DNA from: Saprospiraceae bacterium
GTDB lineage: Bacteria; Bacteroidota; Bacteroidia; Chitinophagales; Saprospiraceae
Direction: 5' to 3'
Length of the DNA: 64,000 bases
NCBI GenBank assembly: GCA_016711125.1
Contig: JADJTQ010000001.1
Location: forward strand, 868,001 to 932,000
This document shows, one piece after another, positions 8,344-17,213 of this stretch (position 1 is its first letter; every line of letters begins with the position of its first letter). The notes beneath the pieces are model-generated. The model was not told the origin of the DNA. It ran no database searches and saw only the letters and a list, made by a program, of their open reading frames with translations. A program made the translations under genes and the position numbers.

Positions 8344-9840
8344 TTACAAAATCACTTCCCGGTCATTCTTTTGACCCACGCCCGGCGTGCTGCGGCCCTC
8401 TTTAATATATTGTTGCATCAATCCGGTCAGCCTCTTTACCACATCAGGATTGGCTGTTGCTATATTTTGCTCCTCGGCGGGATCGTCGTCCAGATTAAAG
8501 AGTTGCGTGGAGGGAAGGTCTAAAGTTGAGGTCTCTTTCGGAGTTGGATAACTCCATCCTCCTGATCCCGGACAGAAACATATTTTCCAGGGACCTTGTC
8601 GCAAGGAAAAACATCCTTCGATGGAGTGATGTACAGTGGCCTCACGGATATCAGTAGATCGTCGATCGTTGACGAACAAGGGAGCGATATCATAACTGTC
8701 TTCACCGGCCTCACTGGAAAGGGTATCGTGCACAATGCTTGCCACGGTCGAAATTAAATCGGTGAGACAAATTGTTTGATCAGTCGACGAGCCTGGTTTT
8801 ATTTTGGAGGGCCATTTGGCAATAAAGGGTATTCGGTGACCTCCTTCATAAATATCTGCTTTGTGGCCCCGATAGATGTAGCTGGGGTCATGACCATAGG
8901 ATTCCAGCTCAGCAAAATCAGCCATAGGACTACAACCATTATCGCTGGTAAAAATGATTAACGTGTTTTCTGCGATTCCTGCTGTAGAGACGGCCTGTAC
9001 TATTTGACTGACAACATCATCAACCATGAGTACAAAATCTCCATATTCACTGGTGCCTGATTTGCCTTGAAAATCGACAGTAGGGAGTATAGGTGTATGA
9101 GGGGCGGTTAGAGGAAAATATAAGAAAAACGGCTCCGTAGTCTGGCTGCTTTTTTCAATATACTGCACCGCTTTTCGGGTTAGGACCGGCAGAACTTCTT
9201 CGTGAACGAAGTCATTTCCAATGACACTTTTTCTCCAAAATTTTTTACCGCCCATTGCCTCTATGGTATCGATGGAGGTCGCTGTGATCCGGTCATTTTC
9301 GATGTAAAAATAGGGAGGTATATCCAGGGAAGCCGTGATGCCATAGAAATAGTCGAACCCATTTTTGGTAGGACCATTAGCGATGGGTTTTCTGAAATCA
9401 TACTCGCCTTGGGCATCTTTTCCCCAGTCTAATCCAAGATGCCATTTGCCGATGCAAGCTGTTTGATAACCATTTTTTTTCAGCAAAGAAGCTACAGTAA
9501 GACGATTTGGGTCTATCAAATGAGCATCATAGGTCCAGGTAACTCCTTTCTCAAGTCTGGTACGCCAGGCATAGCGACCAGTGAGGATACCATACCGGGT
9601 TGGAGTACAGACTGAGGAGCCACTGTGGGCATCGGAAAACAACATTCCCTCCTTTGCCAGTGCATCAATCGCTGGTGTTTGAATCTTCGAATCAGAATTA
9701 TAAACACTGAGATCACCGATACCTAAATCATCGGCCAGGATATAAATAATATTTGGGTTTTTAGTGGGTTCCTTAATGGGTTGATTCTGACAGTTCATAG
9801 AGAGTAAACAGATCAAAAGCAAGTGGAATTCGAAATTCAT
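8344..9840 (-). CDS. Sulfatase (type I, formylglycine) lipoprotein
   Basis: A 498-residue family S1 sulfatase. The N-terminus is a lipoprotein signal with lipobox LSMNC (Cys17), so the enzyme is membrane-anchored. Metal ligands D37-D38 lie in ILADDLG. The formylglycine motif C-x-P-x-R is present as CTPTR with Cys78, followed by GILTGRYAWR, so an anaerobic or aerobic maturase elsewhere must convert Cys78. A second metal-site segment, TSDNG, is near residue 302, and the tail GRSTPG...ND is typical of Bacteroidota polysaccharide sulfatases. Likely role: removing sulfate esters from algal or animal glycans, or from sulfated sugars. A relic of a second copy lies at 7355-7545. Confidence 0.92.
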   Translation of the reverse strand: MNFEFHLLLICLLSMNCQNQPIKEPTKNPNIIYILADDLGIGDLSVYNSDSKIQTPAIDALAKEGMLFSDAHSGSSVCTPTRYGILTGRYAWRTRLEKGVTWTYDAHLIDPNRLTVASLLKKNGYQTACIGKWHLGLDWGKDAQGEYDFRKPIANGPTKNGFDYFYGITASLDIPPYFYIENDRITATSIDTIEAMGGKKFWRKSVIGNDFVHEEVLPVLTRKAVQYIEKSSQTTEPFFLYFPLTAPHTPILPTVDFQGKSGTSEYGDFVLMVDDVVSQIVQAVSTAGIAENTLIIFTSDNGCSPMADFAELESYGHDPSYIYRGHKADIYEGGHRIPFIAKWPSKIKPGSSTDQTICLTDLISTVASIVHDTLSSEAGEDSYDIAPLFVNDRRSTDIREATVHHSIEGCFSLRQGPWKICFCPGSGGWSYPTPKETSTLDLPSTQLFNLDDDPAEEQNIATANPDVVKRLTGLMQQYIKEGRSTPGVGQKNDREVIL

Positions 9841-10109
9841 TAGAGAGAAATTTGAGAAAAGATATTTGAAATACCCGACATATCCAAAAGAGGTGATTCT
9901 TGGTTCAATGGCAGTTCTTACAACGATTGAAATTAGTCAGAGAATGTAGTAAACTTCTGAACCTTACTAGTTCAGGATCGAGCAAAATAATTGATATCGC
10001 AACAGCTGAAGCACAATAACTTCTGGTCGGGTGCAAAATTCTGCTGGTCTATCTACCTATGCAATGTTGTTTTGGACAATTGGGTATAAAATCTGTATAT
10101 TTAGGTGTA

Positions 10110-10219
10110 CATCATTGATCACTCTTCAATTACCGTCTTTAGTAATAGGTAATTGATAGCCGGAAGATCACTTACCGAAACCATTCCTTTAGGCCTCATC
10201 GGAGAAAGAGGCCTTTTTT
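10110..10219 (+). ncRNA. Candidate structured small RNA with own terminator
   Basis: A non-coding stretch in the 430-bp gap after the sulfatase gene. A 9-bp perfect stem (TCAATTACC 10126-10134 with GGTAATTGA 10148-10156) is enclosed by a second helix (TGATC 10116-10120 with GATCA 10166-10170), and the segment ends in a rho-independent terminator at 10191-10219. A promoter-like TATATTTA at 10096-10103 with a TTG 21 nt upstream (10072-10074) would give a start near 10110. The HAD gene downstream has its own -7-like motif, so this looks like a separate transcript of about 110 nt. A 5' leader attenuator is the alternative. The rest of 9841-10095 shows nothing I recognise. Confidence 0.4.
10191..10219 (+). 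terminator. Rho-independent terminator of the candidate small RNA
   Basis: AGGCCTC at 10191-10197 pairs with GAGGCCT at 10208-10214 over a 10-nt loop, followed by a T-run to 10219. No coding gene on the plus strand ends upstream of it, which is what makes it notable. Confidence 0.75.
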
Positions 10220-10235
10220 AATTCCTGAAGTTCAT

Positions 10236-10243
10236 CATCTTTG
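10236..10243 (+). promoter_or_regulatory. Candidate -7 element of the HAD gene
   Basis: CATCTTTG differs from TAnnTTTG at one position and lies 26 nt before the ATG at 10269, just after the terminator. The same variant is seen on the minus strand at 22208-22215. Confidence 0.35.
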
Positions 10244-10268
10244 TTTCGCCGGAGAGCAGCAACATGTA

Positions 10269-10970
10269 ATGATAAAAATACCCCATCTTAAAGTAATTGC
10301 CTTTGATGCAGATGACACCCTATGGGTCAACGAGCCCTACTTTCAAGAGATCGAAGGCAAATTTTGTGAAATGCTGGAAGTGTACCATCCACAACACACC
10401 ATCTCCCGTGAATTGCTTTCAACCGAACTGAAAAACCTGGAGCATTATGGTTATGGAATCAAAAGTTTTATTCTTTCAATGATCGAGGCTGCCATTGATA
10501 TTTCTGGTAGAACTATTAGCCTGGAAGTGATCGAGCGAATTATTAAATATGGAAAGGACATGTTGCATAAACCAGTTGAATTGCTTGAAGGGGTTGAGGA
10601 GGTGTTGCGACGGTTGAATGGCAGCTATCGGTTAGTGATGGCTACTAAGGGTGATCTGTTAGATCAGGAACGAAAGTTAATCAAATCTGGATTGGAAAAA
10701 CATTTTCATCATATTGAAATCCTTTCGGATAAAAAAGTTGGCAACTATCAAAAGTTGATCAATCATCTGGATGTCAGCGCATCGGAGTTTTTGATGATTG
10801 GAAATTCGCTTAAATCAGATGTGTTGCCGGTGTTGGAGTTAGGAGGTTATGGTTGTCATGTGCCGTTTCACACAACCTGGGAGCACGAACAAATTGAATA
10901 CTCAATTGATCATCCTTGCTTTCGACAGCTCCGGAATATAAGTGACTTGCTGCTTTTACTGTCATTATAA
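10269..10970 (+). CDS. HAD-superfamily hydrolase
   Basis: A 233-residue haloacid-dehalogenase phosphatase. Motif I is FDADDTLW (nucleophile Asp13, acid/base Asp15), motif II is the MATKG threonine near residue 122, motif III is a lysine in SDKKVG near 156-159, and motif IV is MIGNSLKSD near 178-186. A helical cap domain fills residues 20-95 (C1 type). Related Bacteroidota proteins are annotated as phosphoglycolate-phosphatase-like or YjjG-like nucleotidases; substrate is not predictable here. It appears monocistronic. Confidence 0.88.
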   Translation: MIKIPHLKVIAFDADDTLWVNEPYFQEIEGKFCEMLEVYHPQHTISRELLSTELKNLEHYGYGIKSFILSMIEAAIDISGRTISLEVIERIIKYGKDMLHKPVELLEGVEEVLRRLNGSYRLVMATKGDLLDQERKLIKSGLEKHFHHIEILSDKKVGNYQKLINHLDVSASEFLMIGNSLKSDVLPVLELGGYGCHVPFHTTWEHEQIEYSIDHPCFRQLRNISDLLLLLSL

Positions 10971-11930
10971 GGGAGGTGTAGCTTTATTGTGGTTGATTAA
11001 TTTTATGTGTCCTGGCCTCCAAAGCCGAAGAATATAAAAGTCGGATGAGCTCTGCCAAATTCAGGGTGAGCTTGCCGAACCCTGCTCTCTCTTATGTTGT
11101 CTTTCCTGCAATATTTCAGCAAGACTCACTAATTATAGCCAGGATCCACATATTGTATATTAAAACAAATGGTAAAATATTATTTCTTTATCAATAGAAT
11201 TAGATCTATCTTATATTCAATTGAATTCTCGAAAAGAGGGTATAAATTTAAGTAATGTAATAATCTGAGATCTCGGGTGACTTTCATTAAATGGAGTGAT
11301 GCCCTTCGACAATAGCTTGTGCTTAGTGTAGATTAGGGCATCTCTCCCTGATAAATTGCTTAATAAGATCGCAGCCACTTTTGGCTTATTTTGAGATTGT
11401 AAATAATGTCGAGATCTTGCAATTCACCCTGTGTAATTTTGATCGTAATCCGTTTCATGGGCCAGCACGAAATGATGTCATTGATTTTTGGTAATGGTAT
11501 GACAGGAATACCCGCTCATTTATTTCATCAAATTATGGGTTGGAAAATCCATCGCATATTGCGGAGTAGATCAGTTAGCTAATTCAGTGAATCAAGGTGG
11601 TCATTAGGGTTATACGGGACTTTGGCAGGCTGTCGTCGCCTCAGAAAGATTGTTTTTTTTCTGCAACCTTTCCAGGAGCAAAAGATTATCTCACTAATCT
11701 GGATCAATATTCTTAAGTAGGTCTTTTATTAGAAAATGAATTTTTGTTTTTTTAGCATTCTGAAAATATTAAGGACAAACGTTCCTTTCTTAAGAAAATG
11801 TGTTTATAATTTTAGGTGAGATTTCGGGAACTACTGGTTTTACGTTTAAAAAACCTGACACTCGAAACAACAATCAATATGCGTGCCAAAACACTTAGCG
11901 TGTTTGAATTGTTGTCCAGAATGCAGAATT
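10971..11930. other. 960-bp region without a recognisable gene
   Basis: No open frame here resembles a protein I know. A good hairpin is present: GGAGTGATGCCCT (11293-11305) pairs with AGGGCATCTCTCC (11335-11347), a 12-bp helix with one T-T mismatch and a 29-nt loop. A short segment at about 11440-11490 (plus) reads FDRNPFHGPARNDVIDFW then stops, which may be a relic of coding sequence. Otherwise the stretch is AT-rich and unremarkable. Confidence 0.4.
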
Positions 11931-12071
11931 CTAGTCCGAATCTTTTAGGCCCAATTCAGCAAGCATTATTTTAAGACTGGTAAAACCTTTTCGAGCCACC
12001 AAAATAGTTACGACGATATACCAGATGACGACTCCAACCAGTACTATTAGCCAAAAATATTCTAGAATCAT
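11931..12071 (-). CDS. 46-residue membrane protein, likely symporter accessory peptide
   Basis: Its ATG (12071-12069) begins immediately after the restored symporter stop (12074-12072), with no intervening base, so translation must be coupled. The product has one transmembrane helix (LIVLVGVVIWYIVVTILVA, residues about 8-26) and a short basic/polar tail. Small one-helix proteins encoded beside SSS-family symporters are known as symporter small accessory proteins; assignment here rests on position and shape, not on sequence identity. It is too short to be found by ordinary length cut-offs. Confidence 0.6.
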   Translation of the reverse strand: MILEYFWLIVLVGVVIWYIVVTILVARKGFTSLKIMLAELGLKDSD

Positions 12072-13554
12072 TTATATCACTTTTTGAGGATAAAGAGTAT
12101 TTTTCAACATACTACCGAATACCATAGCCAGCGCAGTCATTACATAAGCTGCAATGGCCGATTTATAGGGTCCTATTTGTTGTGCAAGAGTCTGGGTTGA
12201 TGGGATTTCTTGTAAGATGAGATAAGAGACCGGGATGAGACATCCAAGGATGATCGCTCCAATAGCGCCCCAGTTATTCGCTTTTTTTCCAGTAGCACGC
12301 TGCTATGAGAATTGTGCTCATACTACTCAGATAAATGGTACCGGTAACCTGGAGATAGACCCATAAATCACCTTTCATAGGATACCAAAGTCCGTAAATC
12401 AGGAGAAAAATTCCAATTAGAGCCACCAAGATGCGGTTGGCACGAATACCAACTTTATCTGTCCATTTTCTTCGGTGAATGGGCTCCATGATATCATTAT
12501 AGATCACTGAACTCCAGGCAAGCATATATGAAGAATTGGTAGACATGTCGGCAGCGAGCATACCCGCGATCAAAATACCCAGTATTCCTGTAGGTAAGAC
12601 GATGGCAAGAAAGCTGGGTAGTGCCAGTATTTCACGTTCAGGTTGGACGCCGATTGATGAGAAATAATAGAGGGCTCCAATACCAAGAAAAGCCGGAATG
12701 ATAAATCGTATCAAAAAGAAGGGTGATGTCGCCTGATAAATTCGCTGTCCAGTGCGACTGTCTTTGGCCGCTAGTACTCTGGAGATAGTGGTCTGCCAGG
12801 TGAGTATGCTCGCCACTGCCAATAGTATATCAAGGAAGATCCGATCGATCCCATAGGTATTTCCTTCAAACGGATTAAATGCTGCACGACCATAAGTTTG
12901 ATTGAGATGATTTGTCAACGTGGTCCAATCAAATTTGTAGAATACTAAAATAGTAGCGAAAAGAAGACCTGCGCTCATGACAATAAATTGCATATAATCG
13001 GTGACCAATACCGAAAGCATTCCACCCAATATGGTATACACAGCTACAATAAGCAGAATGATTGTCATCATCAGTTCCAGATAGCCGGGTGGCAGGCCAA
13101 AAATGGTTGTCAAAAAATCACCACCCATACGCAGGAAGACGCCCATATTGAGAAGCCCCCCAATCACAATCACCAGACCGCTGGCCCAACGGACCTTTTT
13201 ACCAAATTTTCGTTCAAAAAATTCAGGTAACGTAACAACTCCACGATCTCGTAATGGTTTTATACAGAATCCAGTTTTACCGATGATGTACATGGCCAGA
13301 AAAAGAGCCACACCTGGAGTTGTACCTGCAAATCCATATTTATAACCTAATTCGGCATTAGCCATGCAGGTTACAATGCCAAATTCTGTCGCGGCCAAAG
13401 AGGCAATTCCGAGATAGATATCAACCTTACGACCAGCCAACAAATAATCATCAACCCCACGTACCAGTTTACGCACCATGAGGCCAGCCACTAAGGTGCC
13501 GATAATATAGATTAAGATAATCGGGCCGTCAATAAACCAACTAAAGTTTGTCAT
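12072..13554 (-). CDS. Sodium:solute symporter (SSS family), frame broken by one base
   Basis: The first 424 residues read from 13554 show an SSS/SLC5-type transporter with about a dozen membrane helices, including DDYLLAGR near 35, AATEFGIVT near 54, GGMLSVLVTDYMQ near 185 and SILTWQTTISR near 262. The frame then hits a stop at 12274. Removing one base from the seven-T run at 12282-12288 restores ANNWGAIGAIILGCLIP and continues to 12072, giving about 493 residues, the normal family size. I therefore call one gene with a probable sequencing error. Substrate is unknown; in such catabolic loci SSS proteins import monosaccharides or sugar acids with sodium. It closes the minus-strand catabolic cluster with the 46-residue partner. 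Confidence 0.85.
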
Positions 13555-13588
13555 TGTATTTCTGATTACTAGGATTTATACCTTTTTT

Positions 13589-14287
13589 CTATTCAACGAA
13601 TTTCAATTTCCCAAATGCAGAAGGAATATGAAAATCAGGTTTTTCCGAGTCTGGATGTACCCAGCTGATCCATTTGACATCTGTAGTATTCTTATTAATT
13701 GAAAAAAAATCACCTCGAAAGAGACCGGCATCAATGGACCGGTCATCGTTAAGTATACCCAGGTCAATCAAAGATTGAAGCGAAATCCTGGCCTCAACAA
13801 TATAACCGTCGGGGGTGGATGTAGCCAAAACCTCCAATTGCCCTGCTGGCCACATCCACTCGAAATTCGTATTGCGATAGTAGGTAGCCTCATAATCCAA
13901 CACCCGGGCCCGGGGATCAAGTTCTAGACAGTAATAAGGATTCATTTCACCATGAGCTTTAAAAAAGATCTCCACCCGGTCGCTCGGAAGAACTCCCCGT
14001 TTGTCTTTGGGGGGCCCGGGAGCTACAACGTCGAGATCGATCACCTGATAAAGTAGATATAAGGATGAGTCGGTCCATAAGGCACGAAAGGAGGTTGGTT
14101 GCGGAATTTCATCATTCCATGGCAATTGAAAGTCTGTAAGAATGGCAGCTTGATCCCAGATCGGATCACTGCCTTTTCCGGTTATGTTAACTTCTTGTTT
14201 AGCTCTTTTTATCTCATAGCGTTTCAGGTTGTCATTGCCCTGAAATACAAGTAATGGAAGGAGAAAATAGTAAAAGAATGCAGTCAT
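13589..14287 (-). CDS. CBM9-like carbohydrate-binding secreted protein
   Basis: A 232-residue protein with an N-terminal hydrophobic signal (FFYYFLLPLLVF). The fold signature is that of carbohydrate-binding module family 9-like/DOMON proteins of Bacteroidota: DPIWDQA near residue 40, ALWTDSSLYLLYQV near 69-82, a DRVEIFF strand near 103-109, YIVEARISLQSL near 163 and a closing HIPSAFGKLKF. Such proteins are periplasmic or surface sugar binders, often free-standing. It lies 34 nt upstream of the symporter gene in the same direction, so it may bind the sugar or sugar-acid ligand of the locus. Confidence 0.75.
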   Translation of the reverse strand: MTAFFYYFLLPLLVFQGNDNLKRYEIKRAKQEVNITGKGSDPIWDQAAILTDFQLPWNDEIPQPTSFRALWTDSSLYLLYQVIDLDVVAPGPPKDKRGVLPSDRVEIFFKAHGEMNPYYCLELDPRARVLDYEATYYRNTNFEWMWPAGQLEVLATSTPDGYIVEARISLQSLIDLGILNDDRSIDAGLFRGDFFSINKNTTDVKWISWVHPDSEKPDFHIPSAFGKLKFVE

Positions 14288-14388
14288 TTTAGGAAGATAG
14301 AATTTTTTTATCAGTTGGTAGATTTTCTGTCTTTCAAACCTTTAGAAGTGTTTCGCAAGCTGGTGAAAAAATACTTGAATCTTAAGGA

Positions 14389-14763
14389 TTATTTGACGGC
14401 CCAGCATTCGATTTCGACCAGAAACGTCGATAGAAGTGCAGTCTGGACAGTGGTGCGAACAGGTCGGGGTTCTGGAAAGTATTGTTCGTATATTTCATTA
14501 AATCCCGGCCAATCGCCCAGATCGGTGAGATAAACATTGACTTTAAAAACGTCAGCCAAAGTACAACCGGCAGTTTTCAGCTGACTGATACAATTTTCGA
14601 TCGTGACCCGGGTTTGCTCTTCGATGCCGGCACCTAGCACATTACCCTGACGATCTAAAGCTGCCTGTCCCGATATCACCACTAATTGATGGGCATCAAT
14701 CTCTAAAACCGGTGAGTAAGGTCCTGCAGTAGCATGCTGACCGGCGCCAACTGGAATTCTTTT
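14389..14763 (-). CDS. RidA/YjgF-family deaminase, apparently fused to the upstream NTF2 domain
   Basis: The frame opens at 14763 and reads KRIPVGAGQHATAGPYSPVL..., then VVISGQAALD, CTLADVFKVNVYLTDL and PVRTTVQ with the RidA arginine, about 124 residues in all. This is a full RidA (Rid/YER057c/UK114) domain, whose members hydrolyse reactive enamine/imine intermediates. It has no start codon at its N-terminus: the frame begins directly after an in-frame TAA. Adding one base to the six-T run at 14760-14765 joins it in frame to the NTF2-like domain before it. So it is either a fused protein with a sequencing error or a domain left without a start by mutation. An internal ATG (14682) would give a truncated protein. 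Confidence 0.75.
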   Translation of the reverse strand, partial: KRIPVGAGQHATAGPYSPVLEIDAHQLVVISGQAALDRQGNVLGAGIEEQTRVTIENCISQLKTAGCTLADVFKVNVYLTDLGDWPGFNEIYEQYFPEPRPVRTTVQTALLSTFLVEIECWAVK

Positions 14764-15262
14764 TTAAGATTCCCTGCTTTTTTTTGAATACCCAAAGGGT
14801 AGGGGAGGTATCCAAAAAAACCGCTAATTTTCCACCGTCCATCTTTTTTGCGACACTGATAGAGCGTCTGCCAGTTTAAGAACTCCTTCTCACCGTCAGA
14901 ACGGGTAAGGTAGCCGTCAAATTTCTTATGGGCCAGGGCGGTATCATCCACAATCTCTATCTGGGTGAGATCGGTCAATCGGTGAAAAGCTACAATCGGA
15001 TCTTCCTTCCATTGATTGTTTTTAAACAGATCTGCTTGTCTGAGCCATTCGAGTTTGTATTTTTCGAGTGACGGATAATTAATCGTCCAGCGATCCGGAT
15101 CCAGTAATTTCCCCCATCAATGCCCATGAAACCCGTTTCAATAAAATCATTGGCAACCATCGACCAATCTGCCTGACAAAAGGCTAAAATATCACGTTCT
15201 ACCAGCATTTGCCAGATTTCAGCACGATCAGGATCGTTAGTAAATGGATTCTTTATCATCAT
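14764..15262 (-). CDS. NTF2/SnoaL-like domain protein, one frame break inside
   Basis: The N-terminal part (MMIKNPFTNDPDRAEIW...DILAFCQADW) and C-terminal part (VDDTALAHKKFDGYL...CRKKDGRWKISGFFGYLPY) lie in different frames; adding one base to the five-C run at 15111-15115 links them through LLDPDRWTINYPSLEKYK. The result is an about 165-residue NTF2/SnoaL-like cone-shaped fold, a family that includes isomerases, dehydratases and non-catalytic proteins. It then runs toward the RidA domain (linker PLGIQKKAGNLKK). Role in the locus is unknown; the partner RidA domain suggests handling of an unstable keto or enamine intermediate. Confidence 0.6.
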
Positions 15263-15282
15263 GACAAATTACGGAATCGAAT

Positions 15283-15640
15283 TAGGAATGACTAATTTAT
15301 AAATCAAAATCCAAGCACCAAATTCCAAATTTAAAGCACTAGAATCCAAGCACTAAATTCCAAATTCCAAAATCCAAAATCCAAATTCCAAAATCCAAGC
15401 ACCAAATTCCAAAATCCAAGCACCAGGTTTCCCCAAGCACCAAATTCCCCAAGCACCAAATAAGCACCAAATAAGCACTAGAATCCAAGCACTAAATTCC
15501 AAATTCCAAAATCCAAATTCCAAATTCCAAGCACCAAATTCCAAAATCCAAGCACCAGGTTTCCCCAAGCACCAAATTCCCAAAGCACCAAATAAGCACC
15601 AAAATCCAAGCACCAATTTTCCAATTTCCAATTTCCAAAC
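15283..15640. repeat. AATTCC/CAAGCACC low-complexity tandem repeats
   Basis: Short words (AATCCAAGCACCAAATTCC, CCAGGTTTCCCCAAGCACC, AATAAGCACC) recur in shuffled order, with two approximately 130-bp copies around 15345-15480 and 15480-15605. Further copies of the vocabulary appear at 15985-16080. Long open frames across it on the minus strand (rich in WILEFG) are an artefact of a period compatible with three. No gene is present. A GGGCTTGCCAATC...GCTTGGGAATCCC unit at 15657-15700 also occurs at 30056-30092. Confidence 0.85.
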
Positions 15641-15755
15641 ACCAAAGCCATTCTAGAGGGCTTGCCAATCTCACCACTTCGTTGCGCGCTTGGGAATCCC
15701 CTCTCCCCACTTTGGAATTTGGGATTTAGGATGTGGAATTTCATCAGGAGCAAAA

Positions 15756-15961
15756 GAATCCCGAAGGGATTCAAGGTAAATAGCTCCGGATGCAATCCGG
15801 AGCCATGAAGTAAAATTCAATCAACCACAGCGTGGTTGAACATTGAAACGGATACATATTGTCCTGAACGGCTGAGCTATGTTATTTTAGAAATCTATTT
15901 TCAATAAATCAGCGCGAGGTGCATATTCAACAAACCTGCTGGTTCAACCCTTTCATGGTTG
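15756..15961. repeat. REP-like array of short hairpins with three-base loops
   Basis: Four hairpins follow in a row: GAATCCC-GAA-GGGATTC (15756-15772), GCTCCGGAT-GCA-ATCCGGAGC (15783-15803), TCAACCAC-AGC-GTGGTTGA (15821-15839) and the weaker CAACC/GGTTG (15945-15961). The first three have perfect 7-9-bp stems and triplet loops. This resembles REP/BIME-type elements mobilised by REP-associated tyrosine transposases, but no such transposase gene is in the window. Confidence 0.7.
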
Positions 15962-16079
15962 TCCTGGCTCCGAAGCTGTGAGCAAACCTTTTTGGAATTT
16001 GGAATTTCTCCAAAGGTTCCAAGTACCCGAGTCCAAGCACAAAAGCCAGGAGCAAACTTTTGGAATTTCTTTTCAAATA

Positions 16080-17213
16080 TTAAATTTTCAATATCCTATA
16101 GTCGGTCTGATAATTTTTAACTGCGGTCATATCAGGTTCAACACCCAGTCCGGGGCCTTCTGGCAGGTAGGCAAAAGGAGGGCGGATATCAAGTGGTTCA
16201 TTTAAAAGGTCGTGTTCTCTGATCAAGCGTCCAAATATGTCACTTGGCCAGCGACATGAAGCTGAAGCTGCACAAGAGTGAAGATACATGGCTTCGAGAA
16301 TTCCCAAATCAACTTCTGATCCATGCCAGCAGGGCAAACCCGCTGCTTCGGCGATATGATCTAATCGTTGAAAATTGGCTATCCCACAATTAAAGTTAAA
16401 GCCATCTACAGCATTGAGCTCGATAGCCTGGATGGCATCCTTAATGCGCTGACCATGAATGATATAGGGTAAGGAAACATGCAATACAATGGGTATGGTA
16501 CCGAAGGCTTTTAGAATGGCAAAGTCATTTAGTTTCCAGCGGGGTATCGGATCTTCAAGACATAAAACATTTCCGATTTCTCCCAACATTTGCATTCGTC
16601 TTCTCGTTTCACCACTGGTCTCCCACCGTTCGTTAGGATCTAAGATGACTTTCATGCTTTGATCCACTACCCGGATGCTCTCGCACCAAGCCTGCACATC
16701 ATCATCAAGATCGGCTTTAAATTTGATGCAGTCAAAACCAAGATCACTAAACTTACGAGCCAGGTCGGGTATTTCTTCTTTTTCACGATGACTCGACCAG
16801 GCACCAACCCTGATGCGACTTTGACGGGTGCCACCCAGAAGGTCGACTACCCTAAGGTGATGTGCTTTGGCAAAGGCATCGTAAATCGCACATTCAAAAC
16901 CATCATACTCACGGCAAAAAGTAAAGGGCAAATGTTGTAGTGAGAGGCTTCGAATGTCTCTGCCCAAAATAACTTTTGATATTTGCTCGAGCATCGACCA
17001 TTGATGATCGCGATAACATTCACCCCAGCCGACGACACCATTTTTTAACGACAGTTTGATGAGTACCTTAGGTAATTGGTCAAATTGAACACTCCATCCT
17101 TCAGCGGCACCGACCGGCAATTTGTGTAAGGGCTTATTGATTGACTTACTGGCAACCGCATCAGGGTTTGCCGGCACCTTCACTTCAAAAAATTCGATTT
17201 GTTGTATGACCAT
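16080..17213 (-). CDS. Enolase-superfamily (mandelate racemase/muconate lactonizing) protein with a missing metal ligand
   Basis: A 377-residue MR/MLE-type protein with an N-terminal capping domain and C-terminal barrel. The KxK base motif is present (IKFKAD, Lys164 and Lys166), as are the first two metal ligands, Asp192 in LDPNERW and Glu220 in CLEDPIP. The third ligand, normally Asp/Glu in a segment like ALGESL, aligns with VLHVSL (residues 243-248), so no carboxylate is seen there. Either a His serves or the chemistry differs. The context (SDR, RraA-like, SusCD) suggests an isomerase or dehydratase acting on a sugar acid or lactone; substrate is unknown. Intact frame and normal length argue against a pseudogene. 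Confidence 0.82.
   Translation of the reverse strand: MVIQQIEFFEVKVPANPDAVASKSINKPLHKLPVGAAEGWSVQFDQLPKVLIKLSLKNGVVGWGECYRDHQWSMLEQISKVILGRDIRSLSLQHLPFTFCREYDGFECAIYDAFAKAHHLRVVDLLGGTRQSRIRVGAWSSHREKEEIPDLARKFSDLGFDCIKFKADLDDDVQAWCESIRVVDQSMKVILDPNERWETSGETRRRMQMLGEIGNVLCLEDPIPRWKLNDFAILKAFGTIPIVLHVSLPYIIHGQRIKDAIQAIELNAVDGFNFNCGIANFQRLDHIAEAAGLPCWHGSEVDLGILEAMYLHSCAASASCRWPSDIFGRLIREHDLLNEPLDIRPPFAYLPEGPGLGVEPDMTAVKNYQTDYRILKI

Noticed and set aside
15353..15795. Three long minus-strand frames rich in WILEFG/LVLGFW
   Set aside because: They translate the AATTCC/CAAGCACC repeat block; period effects keep the frames open, and there is no start context or family match.
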